64,000 bases of DNA, taken from Spirodela intermedia. Lineage: Eukaryota > Streptophyta > Magnoliopsida > Alismatales > Araceae. Below are positions 1 through 13,430 of this stretch, piece after piece. Where the stretch lies: assembly GCA_902729315.2 (NCBI GenBank), contig LR746276.1, forward strand, positions 4,882,669-4,946,668, read 5' to 3'. A model generated the notes under the pieces. The model worked only from the letters and a program-made list of their open reading frames with translations. It ran no database searches and was not told the DNA's origin. Within the stretch, counting starts at the first letter, position 1. Each line of letters opens with the position of its first letter. Position numbers and translations under genes: made by a program.

Positions 1-365
1 TTTATTTTATTTTAGTTTATTTTACTATTTTATTTTATTTTATTATTTTATTTTATTTCTCTATGTGGAACTACCCCAAGCCCATGTACAGTGCTAAGTG
101 GTTCTAAGATTTTCTATGCTAGATATGTTTCTACATTGAGAAAGTGTCTTCTAGATCATGTGTCTCTGATATTTTCCTGCATTAAGAACGTTGTTCTGAG
201 ATCATCTTCTGTATTTCTGATCGATCCAGGGAGTGAAGGTTGTTTTCCAAGTTGGATTGGCTTTGCTGGGATACTGCCATGACGAATTGGTGAGGCCGTG
301 AGGCTCTCCCAATCTTGCTTTCATCTCTGCAGAAGCAAAGCTTGGATTGTTCTAATCACTTGCAG

Positions 366-1296
366 CTTTTGGTCACCAGATAAAGCTACCCTTTGAGAAG
401 CTCGTGCCTGCACTGAAGAACTTCCCTGAGGATGCGATGAATCCAGATGTGCTGCTGCCCATGGCCTTCTCAATCAAGGTTCGTGATCATCCTCCCACCC
501 CCATGAATCCTTGCCTTTTTTGGAAAGTATGGATGGATTTTATTTTTTTGCTTCAATGGGTTGGGTGAGGTTGCAACCAGACCCACTTCAATGAGCTCCA
601 GTGGCAGTAGAATATATGGGAGAGAGAAATTTTATGGTGGTTCCCGTTGACCTCTTGGCCCTTCGTTGGGTAATTTCCTGTAAGTGTTTGACCTAAAATC
701 ATGCAGATGAGCTCTCTCAAAGCAGGTAGTCAGAATCATATACAATTAAGTTGACTTTCTTGTGCTCAGACTGAGCTAATAAGGATAAATGAAATACAGT
801 ACTTAATAACGTTGACCCTAGTGAACAACAAGGTCGGCACTTCTCGTTCTTCTTCCATGGGTATGTGTTGACTTCTGTGTAGACTGATTTTCCTTTTTAT
901 TTTTCCGGGTGGGTTGACCTGAGGGTCAAGTCGATTGTACAGAGCTTGTTGATTTTGGCATGGGTCTACTTAAGAGTTGACTCTCTTGTGAAAATAGTGT
1001 CCTACTTTTGTACAAGAGTCCAGTAGAATGTCTACTCTAATGTATACTGAGGGTTGACAAAAGGGTTGACTTAACTATTATTGTTCACATTTTTATATGC
1101 AAAAGTCTTATTTCTGCATATACTGCACCATAAATTTGAATATCTATACTTTCATGTTTTGCCATTTGTGATTAGAAATAAAAATCCCCCTGCCTGAAAC
1201 TCTCACCAACGATCAGTACATATCAGTGTAAAAGCTGAAATTTTGTCATCATCAAAATTGAATTATGGGTCTTTACAAAAGCTACAAGCACATGTC

Positions 1297-1359
<63 letters not shown>

Positions 1360-1806
1360 CATAGAGCTTCCAGCTTGTAACTCATTGTCTAGACTGGTTG
1401 GGCCCGCATGGCCATTGACACCCTTAACTATTAGTGTCGTAAGAACAAAGAAGTATGAGAAACCAATTCCCAAATAAGAGTTACCTTCGTTGTTACAACC
1501 AACCACAAGTGATGCTGTGAAAATCTCATCTTTTGGATGAAAAAAAAATGGCATAAAACGCTTGTTCACATCTTGCTTCAACTTCCCACATCCCACATGT
1601 TTTTGCCCATATTTGGAAAAAAAAAAAAAATCATATCGAAAATTCGGGCCGATTTGCAGATATACAGCAAAAAATTCACTGTTTTTCTGTCCTCCTCCTC
1701 CTCATGCTAGGTATCTCGGCGTTTGCTGGAGCTTGAGGAGGAGCATAAGAAGAGAAACCAGGGAATGCTGCAACAGTCAACGTCTAGCGCCAAACAGAAG
1801 CGTTGA
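366..1806 (+). CDS. 3' end of an unidentified multi-exon gene (last two exons)
   Basis: Two stretches look like the final exons of a gene whose start lies left of the window. The first (366-478) follows a TTGCAG acceptor and ends at AAG|GTTCGT; it encodes a segment containing KLPFEKLVPALKNFPEDAM. The second (1711-1806) follows a pyrimidine tract and CTAG and runs to TGA at 1804. It reads RRLLELEEEHKKRNQ and ends in the basic tail AKQKR. Both are in phase 0 across a 1232-bp intron, so they join into one reading frame of 68 complete codons. The end is charged and probably helical. I do not recognise the family. The coordinates rest on splice consensus and frame continuity only; an extra small exon in the intron cannot be excluded. 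Confidence 0.4.
640..1085 (+). other. TTGAC (W-box core) rich intron segment
   Basis: This part of the 479-1710 intron of the first gene carries about nine TTGAC cores on the plus strand, near 649, 687, 751, 811, 869, 913, 977, 1054 and 1067. Chance would give about one in this length. TTGAC is the core of the WRKY-binding W box, but the same word is also frequent in repeats elsewhere in the window (27.7-28.4 kb), so it may reflect repeat ancestry rather than regulation. Confidence 0.45.
1299..1354. repeat. (CT)n microsatellite
   Basis: Uninterrupted CT dinucleotide run inside the last intron of the unidentified first gene. Open frames reading Ser-Leu or Glu-Arg repeats across it are artefacts. 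Confidence 0.95.
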
Positions 1807-2418
1807 CTTCCATCTGTGCCAGGATTTATGCTGATGGATACTTTGTCATATGGCTCACTATTTTTCTTTTTTCTTCCTCACCCTTTTCTTTATTTTCTCC
1901 ATAAACGAATCCTTTAATTGATTCTTTACCAATTTAGGGTTTCTATGATTGTTTCTCACCCATTTATTTTGTTTTCTCTGTAAATGGATTTGACTTTTAC
2001 CAAATTAGGGTTTCTTTTGACCCACCCATGTTCCATTCAAACATCTCCTCAAGTACATCACGTTGACTTTCACTCTTGATGCATTGTATTGCATGGCTGG
2101 AATCCTCCAATTTCTTGGTCACATTTTTTTATATATTATAATCTTTTCACATGATCATGGTGATTAATTTATTAATTTTCCTTTTAGGGCTTATCGTCAG
2201 GTGATGATTTCAAGATAATTCAACTCGCTTACTGAATATGTGGGCTAATGATTATCAAGTTATTTCCCCTAATCATCTAGCTAATGATTAAAATATAAGA
2301 ATAAGAATTTCTATAATACCCTTTGTGTGAAAGCTTAAGGAGATATTTTGGTGCTTTAAAAACCCATTAAAAAATAAATCTATTATTATAATTTAGAATT
2401 CAGCTCCAAAAAAACCAT
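1807..2418. other. intergenic, AT-rich
   Basis: This holds the 3' flank of the first gene. I see no coding sequence. It contains two similar short stretches with the words TTTAGGGTTTCT and TTAGGGTTTCTTTT (near 1936 and 2006), further TTGAC words, and AT-rich sequence leading into the duplicated leader block. Confidence 0.5.
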
Positions 2419-2470
2419 GGCTTGAATCTCCCATTTTAGAAGATAATGTCGTTGGATTAATGTAAATTAG

Positions 2471-2517
<47 letters not shown>

Positions 2518-3349
2518 GAGAGAGGAGAGAGGATTATTTATTAAAAATATGCCTTTTCTAAAAGACTGGACCCATTTATTAAGACGTAAAAATCAAAATC
2601 ATTTTGCGCGGGAAGGTTGTGTGTTCGCGTGGCCTCATCTGAACCGTCGGTTATTAGGAAAATTATCGGGGCCGGTGTGAGGCGTCGGTTTGCGGGGAGC
2701 ACTGGACACGTGTAATCATCCTGGGGGCCGAGGACGTTGTGAGTCCTATATAAAAGGTCCAAATGGCCGCAGGTTTTTTTTGGCGCGTTGAGTCGTCATC
2801 TTCCCTTTCTCGTGCCTCTCATCTATCTGGCTTGATCTACTTTCTGGAGTTCACGTCTTCTTGGAAAGCTGGAGGAAGGAGTAATCAGGTGTTCTTCCTC
2901 CCCTCTGCTGTCGATTCGAACAGATTCTTAGAAGTTTGTGATTCCATATTCTCCTGTGTGTATCTGTATCTGTTCTATTTGCTTTCAATCTGTTGCTCTG
3001 ACTCTGCGATCCTGTGTTACGTTTTCCTTCGTGTTGTTATCACCAGGTTGATGTTTCTTTTGCGTTCGATTATCTGCAGACGTCTCTCTCTTTTTTTTCA
3101 TGGTTTTTTTTTTCGCGTGAATTTCTGGCTTGCTTTTTTCGGCCTTGCCCCGTCGTCTAGGGTTTTTATTTGAGTTTTCTTGGTCGACGCAATCGATCGA
3201 AAAGATGTAAATTTTTCCATCGATCTTAATTCTCTTTTCTGGATTGCGATCTTCATTGTATGAGGTTCTCTTTCTGTTAATTTTTGTTGTTACGCTCTTG
3301 TGAAAAACATGCAGGAATTGCCATTCTGAAGCATTTATTTGCTTCAGGG
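2419..3349 (+). repeat. Tandem promoter/leader duplication, unit A
   Basis: First copy of a roughly 930-bp unit repeated directly downstream. It starts with GCTTGAATCT, then (GA)n, AAAAATATGCCTTTT, a G-box, a TATA box, the GGCGCGTTGAG segment, CTTCCCTTTCTCGTGCCTC and later CTAGGGTTTTTATTTGAG and ACATGCAGGA. All these words recur in the same order in unit B. The content looks like core promoter plus transcribed leader of the SAMDC gene rather than coding sequence. A (GA)n tract at 2482-2525 lies in it. Confidence 0.85.
2706..2755 (+). promoter_or_regulatory. G-box and intact TATA box of leader unit A
   Basis: A palindromic ACACGTGT (2706-2713) is followed 33 bp later by a canonical TATATAAAA (2747-2755). 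Transcription would be expected to begin about 30 bp further on, near 2780-2790, shortly after the GGCGCGTTGAG segment shared by both units. This is probably the distal, TATA-containing promoter of SAMDC. Confidence 0.55.
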
Positions 3350-4265
3350 CTTGAATCTACCATCTTGAAGGCCTTATTGCTCCCATCTGACCATAATGTG
3401 GCTTGATTGATATAAACTAGATAGATAGATAGATAGAAAAATATATATAGAGAGAGAGAGGATTACAAATTAAAAATATGCCTTTTTTAAAAACAATGAA
3501 CCTATTTATTAATGCGTAAAAATCAGAATCAATTTGGTGATGCTCGTCGGAGTTTAGGAAGGTTCCGCGTATTTGCTCTTTTTATCCGAACCGTCGATTA
3601 ATATTAAAAGTAGCGGAGATTGTCTAACCTGTCGGTTTGTGGGGACCACTATGACACGTGTAACAATTGCTTTGTGGCCAACGACGCTGCCCGACTCCTA
3701 TGTAAAGGGTTCAACAGCCGCGGGATTTTGGCGCGTTGAGACCATCCTCTTCCCTTTCTCGTGCCTCCCATCTGGCTTGTTCTAATTTCTAGGGTTCCCG
3801 TCTTCTTGGAAAGGTAGAGGAAGGAACAATCAGGCGTTTTCCTGCCCCTGCTGTCGTTCAAAAAATTCTTACAAGGTGGTTTGTGACTCCCCTTATGTGT
3901 ATCTTTGTCTGTTTTTATTGCCCTCAATCTCTTCTTCTGGTTCAGCGATTCTGTGTAACGTTTTCTTGGCGTGCCTTCTCCTTCGCGTTCTTATCTGCAG
4001 GTTGATATTTTGTTTGCCTTTCTTTATCTCCAGATCTCTCTCTCTTTTTTTCCGTAGTTTTTTTTTTGCGTGGATTCCTGGCTACGCTTTTTTCGGCCTT
4101 GGCCCGCCGTCTAGGGTTTTTATTTGAGTCTGCTTGGTCGGCGCACGGTGATCTAAATTCCCTTTTCTGCTTGGTCGCCGTCTAGGGTTCTCTCTCGGAC
4201 AATTTTACGTTTTTCGCTCCTGTGGAAAACATGCAGGATTGCCTTTCTGGATCATCGTCTACTCT
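3350..4265 (+). repeat. Tandem promoter/leader duplication, unit B
   Basis: Second copy, directly abutting unit A and adjacent to the SAMDC leader. Order and wording match unit A throughout, with many substitutions and small indels, so the duplication is not recent. It ends near ACATGCAGGATTGCC, matching ACATGCAGGAATTGCC in unit A. It also has a (GATA)n/(GA)n stretch around 3417-3460. Confidence 0.85.
3654..3707 (+). promoter_or_regulatory. G-box and degenerate TATA box of leader unit B
   Basis: The G-box ACACGTGT is fully conserved (3654-3661). The position equivalent to the unit A TATA box reads TATGTAAAG (3699-3707), a weakened TATA. If both promoters work they would give leaders of very different length; unit B would start about 950 bp closer to the coding region. 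Confidence 0.45.
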
Positions 4266-4487
4266 CTGCCTTTGCCTCCCGAGAACCTGATTTGCTTCTT
4301 CTTTGGTTTCCCGAACAGTGGTGTGGATGATCCTGTGCATCTGATATGCATTCTCAATTCTATATATCTGACATGGGTTCTTCGCTTGTTGCCATCTTGA
4401 GATTCTCTGATACGGCTCCCGTCCGGGTGTGCATTTCCTGATATCCTGGTGTTGTTCTGATCAACGCAGGCGGCCTTGAATCATTTC

Positions 4488-4748
4488 ATGGAAGCTCTAG
4501 GCGACGACGATTCCAGCAGTAGTAGATTCCCATCTTACGAGGCTCCCATCGGCTACGGCATCGAAGACGTTCGACCTCACGGTGGGATCAGGAAGTTCCA
4601 GTCCGCTGCGTACTCCAATGTATACCCCCCGCCCCCTCGAGCTACATCTGTTCTTCCCGTTTCGATCTTCCTCCGTCGAAGAAGACTCACGCCTTCGATC
4701 CCTTTCTGTGCTTCTGAATCTGTGCAGTGCGCGAGGAAACCATCCTGA
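4488..4748 (+). CDS. Conserved small uORF of S-adenosylmethionine decarboxylase mRNA (two exons)
   Basis: A 50-residue upstream peptide in two exons, 4488-4619 and 4728-4748, joined over a 108-bp intron (AAT|GTATAC ... GTGCAG|TGC). It contains GYGIEDVRPHGGIRKFQSAA and ends CARKPS, the strongly conserved core and tail of the plant SAMDC small uORF. In known plant mRNAs this peptide stalls ribosomes when polyamines are high and so represses translation of the main ORF 81 nt downstream. The usual tiny uORF that overlaps this start as TGATGG is not seen: the start context is TTTCATGG. A tiny uORF could still be formed across the leader splice junction ending at 4469. The peptide is unmistakable; the repression mechanism is inferred from the family. 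Confidence 0.93.
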   Translation: MEALGDDDSSSSRFPSYEAPIGYGIEDVRPHGGIRKFQSAAYSNVYPPPPRATSVLPVSIFLRRRRLTPSIPFCASESVQCARKPS

Positions 4749-4829
4749 CATCCCCCCTCGGGAATCTCGGTCGAGGAGCTTCAGTCTCTGACGACGACCC
4801 TGTTCTGCGGCCTACTTCCTGCTCCGGAG

Positions 4830-5864
4830 ATGAGCTCCCCGATCGGATTCGAAGGCTTCGAGAAGAGATTGGAGATCACGTTCTTCGAGCCGGCGGCGCT
4901 CCTGGACCCCGCCGGACGCGGCCTCCGATCCCTCACCAGACCCCAGCTCGACGCCATCCTCGAACCAGCGGAGTGCCAGATCGTGGCGGCGCTGTCCAAC
5001 GGGGCCGTCGACTCCTACGTCCTCTCCGAGTCCAGCCTCTTCGTCTTCCCCTACAAGATCATCATCAAGACCTGCGGCACCACGAAGCTCCTCCTCTCCG
5101 TCCCCGCCATCCTCCACCTCGCCGGAGACCTGCTCCGGCTGTCCGTGAAGGAGGTGAAGTACACCCGGGGGAGCTTCCTCGCCCCTGAGGCTCAGCTCTT
5201 CCCCCACCGCTCCTTCTCCGAGGAGGTCGCCGTCCTCGACGGCCACTTCGGCGAGCTCCTCCCCCACCGCCGCGCCTACGTCCTCGAGAGCGGCCCCTCC
5301 AAGAGCAAGTGGCACGTCTACTCCGCCTGCGCAGAGTCATCCATTAAGAAGCAGAAGAAGCCCATCTTCTCCCTGGAGCTTTGCATGACTGGACTGGATC
5401 GGCAGCTGGCCTCCGTCTTCTTCCCCAGCGAAGAGGGCATGACCGACGCCGCCGGCATCAGGAGCATCCTGCCGGGCGCGGAGATCTGCGACTTCGAGTT
5501 CGACCCCTGCGGCTACTCTATGAACGCCGTCGAGGGGGCGGCCATCTCCACCATTCACGTCACCCCGGAGGAAGGTTTCAGCTACGCGAGCTTCGAGGCC
5601 ACGGGGTACGATCTGGAGGAGGTCGACATGGGCCCGCTGGTGGAGAGAGCGCTCAAGTGTTTCAGGCCGTCGGAGTTCTCCGTCGCCGTTCACTCCACTG
5701 TCCCCGGCGGCGACCTCCCGAGTTTCGCAGGGTACAATGCCGGAGGTAAGAGCTTCCAAGATCTCGGGAGGGCCGGTTCCCTGGTCTACCAGAGCTTCAG
5801 CGCCGTCGGTGGCGGCGCATGGCTGGCGGCGGAATCTGAGGAGCGACCTCACAAACAGCAGTAG
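4830..5864 (+). CDS. SAMDC: S-adenosylmethionine decarboxylase proenzyme
   Basis: This enzyme makes decarboxylated S-adenosylmethionine, the aminopropyl donor for spermidine and spermine, in the cytosol. The 344-residue protein is encoded without introns, as is usual for plants. Visible landmarks are the N-terminal [16 protein letters not shown] with the acidic residues needed for processing and catalysis, and the autocleavage site YVLSESSLF. Cleavage is expected between Glu67 and Ser68, Ser68 becoming the pyruvoyl group. KTCGTTK follows with the catalytic Cys82. The PEST-like [14 protein letters not shown] and the C-terminal processing region [16 protein letters not shown] are also present. 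At 344 residues it is slightly shorter than typical plant enzymes (about 355-400) because the tail after the conserved core is reduced. Codons are strongly GC-ending. Control is expected through the uORF upstream. Confidence 0.97.
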   Translation: MSSPIGFEGFEKRLEITFFEPAALLDPAGRGLRSLTRPQLDAILEPAECQIVAALSNGAVDSYVLSESSLFVFPYKIIIKTCGTTKLLLSVPAILHLAGDLLRLSVKEVKYTRGSFLAPEAQLFPHRSFSEEVAVLDGHFGELLPHRRAYVLESGPSKSKWHVYSACAESSIKKQKKPIFSLELCMTGLDRQLASVFFPSEEGMTDAAGIRSILPGAEICDFEFDPCGYSMNAVEGAAISTIHVTPEEGFSYASFEATGYDLEEVDMGPLVERALKCFRPSEFSVAVHSTVPGGDLPSFAGYNAGGKSFQDLGRAGSLVYQSFSAVGGGAWLAAESEERPHKQQ

Positions 5865-5887
5865 TATGTCCCCCTCTTCCACCACTG

Positions 5888-6211
5888 TCTTCTTCTTCTG
5901 TCGTCTGTTTCTCCGTTTTCGAGTCTATGAAGTTATGTGTGAACATTTTATGAACGTTTTCTGTGTGAAACGGCTCTGGCGGTCCTCGCCGGCGCCGTCG
6001 TCGTCGCCGTCGCCGAAGAAGACGACTCTGCCTCGTCACGGAACGGGCCTCTTCCCCCTTTGTCTTCTTCTTCGCTCGTCTGTTTTCACTGTTTCGAGTC
6101 TATGAAGTTGTTTACGAGCATTTTATGAACATTTTCTGTGTGAAACGGCTCCGCCGGGCCTCACCGTCGCCGGCGAAGACGACTCTCCCTCGTCACAGAA
6201 CGAGCCTTTTC
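5888..6211 (+). repeat. Tandem duplication in the SAMDC 3' UTR
   Basis: Two adjacent copies of about 150-175 bp (5888-6062 and 6063-6211) share CGAGTCTATGAAGTT, GTGTGAAACGGCTC, CGCCGGCGAAGACGACTCT-like and CCTCGTCAC words in the same order. They lie just after the SAMDC stop codon, in the presumed 3' UTR. Confidence 0.85.
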
Positions 6212-6518
6212 TCCATAAAACCCCGTATTTTATATATTTCTACGAAACGCAAATTGGTTTTTTTAACTATTTATATACCATTTAAAAATAGTAAGCATAA
6301 AGCTGACTATCTTTGATGTGAGGTGAGATGGATAAGTGTAGATTTATCTGCAATATTATATTCTATTAATAAATTAAATGCCCATATTTTCTGAAAATAT
6401 AAACGTACATAAAAAGTACATTATAAAACGAGCGCTGATGCGACTGCTTACCGACTTTCAAATGGGTTTAGTATCGGGTCTGGAAGACCCGAGCCCACTA
6501 GTGCCCGACCGGGGGAAG

Positions 6519-6548
6519 TTTGGCGGGAGCAATCCGTTTCCCGCCAAA
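6519..6548 (+). promoter_or_regulatory. Paired E2F sites of the MCM3 promoter
   Basis: TTTGGCGGG (6519-6527) and, in opposite orientation, TTTCCCGCCAAA (6537-6548) match the E2F/DP consensus TTTSGCGS. They lie 83-112 bp before the MCM3 start codon. E2F control of MCM genes at the G1/S transition is well established in plants, so this is probably the S-phase switch of the gene. Confidence 0.8.
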
Positions 6549-6630
6549 AGACGTCCACGCCTCGCCATCTACTCTCTCTCTCTCTCAATACGAGTGTGCG
6601 CGCTTGCGGGAGCCAGTTCTGGTTGCAGGC

Positions 6631-11709
<5,079 letters not shown>

Positions 11710-11892
11710 TCAAACCCGTCGTGGAGAAAATCGGACCGTCCGTCGTCTGATATCATCCGGCATTCGCAACGGCGTGGATCTTCCTAGACCCCTTTTCTAT
11801 TTCTGTCAGGCATCCGCACGTGGTATGTGATTTCTAATCTATTAATGGCATGGTTCTCGAAGCAACCAGCGTTGGTGAAAGAGAAGCTTCTT

Positions 11893-12025
11893 TTTGGGCC
11901 TGGGCATTAAAAGGTAATGGGCCGTACGATGTACGATATTTTTGGGCTCCAATGAGTCCGTTTTTTACCCGAATATGGTTCTGGGCCTATTTGGCCCACA
12001 TCGGCCCGGTTGGGCTCAATCAGTC
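11893..12025 (+). promoter_or_regulatory. TGGGCC/TGGGCT cluster, likely proximal regulatory region
   Basis: Several site II-like words (TGGGCC, TGGGCT and their complements) occur within about 130 bp of the MCM3-TTM intergenic region (11710-12745). Such TCP-type elements are common in promoters of growth-related plant genes. The rest of the gap is AT-rich, with a poly-G stretch at 12282-12290 and no coding sequence that I can support. Confidence 0.35.
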
Positions 12026-12744
12026 CGCATTATCTGATCTCCTGAGCCCACCCAATAACCCAATAATAAAACTGTGCGGCGGTCAGCGCAAAGAGAAATG
12101 GCGGAGTCATCCGGTCAGCGGAGACGTCGTGGTCACGTCACACCAACGTCTCTATCAAAGGACCTTCCGTCTGTGGGGTCCAAAGCTCCGATCCGATTTT
12201 CTCTGCTCAACGTATTTAGCCTCCGATTCCGATCCACGAATCCCGTAGCGAGCCGCACCGTGTGACGGATCCGATTTTCTCTTTGGGGGGGGGGCGAGGG
12301 GGAACCACACAGGATCCGTTACGGGGATTCGTTACGTGAAAATGTCAATAATTCGTCGAGTAAAAAATAATAATATATATCTTCTCCACTTCAATAATTA
12401 TTTGTAGTTAATATAGTAAAACTTTTCCATTTTATATAGATACCCCCCACAAAGTATTGAATGTTTTAATATACGTCGAAGAATCATAATTCGACGGACA
12501 ATCGAATCCATTAACTCTTTTTATTCATCTCTTATATCGCATTTCATTATGTTTTAAAAAAACCGGATAATCTTAGCGAAATATAAAATGGCCCTATGGC
12601 GGTAAAGATATGGATATAAATGAATAGTGATTATACCGTTGTGAATTCTTTTTATTTGATTTTGAAAATTTATAGGGGTTTATTGGGTTATATAACTTTA
12701 TTAGGGGTTGTTCTCTTATTTATTTCTCTGGTTGTTACCCTTTT

Positions 12745-13430
12745 TAGAGCCCTCTCGAGGAGGTGGAACGGGGGAAAGAGAGAGGGAGGAGGGGGAGGGG
12801 AAGAGAAGAGGTGCCTATCGCCGTGCAGTTATCCTCCTCGGAGTCTAAGCGATCTGAACTCGCTGCCAACAGCTCCGGTGACGGGCGGCGGTCCCCACGG
12901 ACCCCCAGAACGGTCGGCGAACGGGGAGAAGACGGATCAGGAAGAGACTTTTCCCCGTCTTCCGAATAAACCGGGTTCTCTACGTACCAACGCTGCTCCT
13001 GGTGAACAGGAGGGGGGCCTGACTTTCCTCGGTAGATTTTTCCTTCTCTTTTTGTCCGTATCTCGGTTTTTTTTTGATCTTGAGGTTGGAGAATTCGGAC
13101 GTGTTTGGGTGGTTGTTCGTCTCTGTTCTTTTCTCGTGACTGAATTGACGTGGTCGTTTGGCGATTTTGAGTCTGGGCAGAAGTTCTAACCTTGGTTTCC
13201 TTTGGTTCTGTTTATGTTTTAATTTTTTAAAAGAATTAAAATCCTCTTAGTGCAGTCGTTGTCGATAGAGCAAGTGTTTGAAACCGTTGCAAAAGATTTC
13301 TCCTAAAAAATCATGTTGCTCGGTTAGCCTGTCGCTTATTTGCAGCCATCTTATGTTGTTATGATATTTTGGTAGTCTTTTTTAGTTAGAATTCTGTTCT
13401 TAATTGAAGGCACTGGATACTTTTCAATAA
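12745..13430 (+). other. Putative 5' leader and leader intron of the TTM-like gene
   Basis: GC-rich, purine-rich leader-like sequence from about 12745 to 13032 is followed by CCTCG|GTAGAT (a possible donor at 13033) and T-rich intron-like sequence. A plausible acceptor TTGAAG lies near 13410, just before the start codon at 13431. Open frames across it look non-coding. Boundaries are estimates. Confidence 0.4.

Noticed and set aside
1265-1596. Open frames with Ser-Leu or Arg-Glu repeats on both strands
   Set aside because: They are produced by the (CT)n microsatellite inside an intron; the same applies near 2.5, 21.6, 28.6, 33.6 and 37.2 kb.
2763-4127. Hydrophobic open frames in the two leader units (136 and 83 codons)
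   Set aside because: They lie in T-rich leader sequence downstream of a TATA box, do not match each other as proteins and resemble no family; the DNA itself is the conserved unit.
4727-5315. Long Arg/Pro/Gly-rich frames overlapping SAMDC on both strands
   Set aside because: They are shadow frames of the GC-rich SAMDC coding sequence.
11850-12265. Open frame of 132 codons between MCM3 and the TTM gene
   Set aside because: There is no recognisable protein; it spans a TGGGCC-rich promoter-like region and the composition is not coding-like.
12620-13189. Open frame of 189 codons before the TTM gene
   Set aside because: It crosses the presumed leader and its donor site, and its product is low-complexity with no family resemblance.
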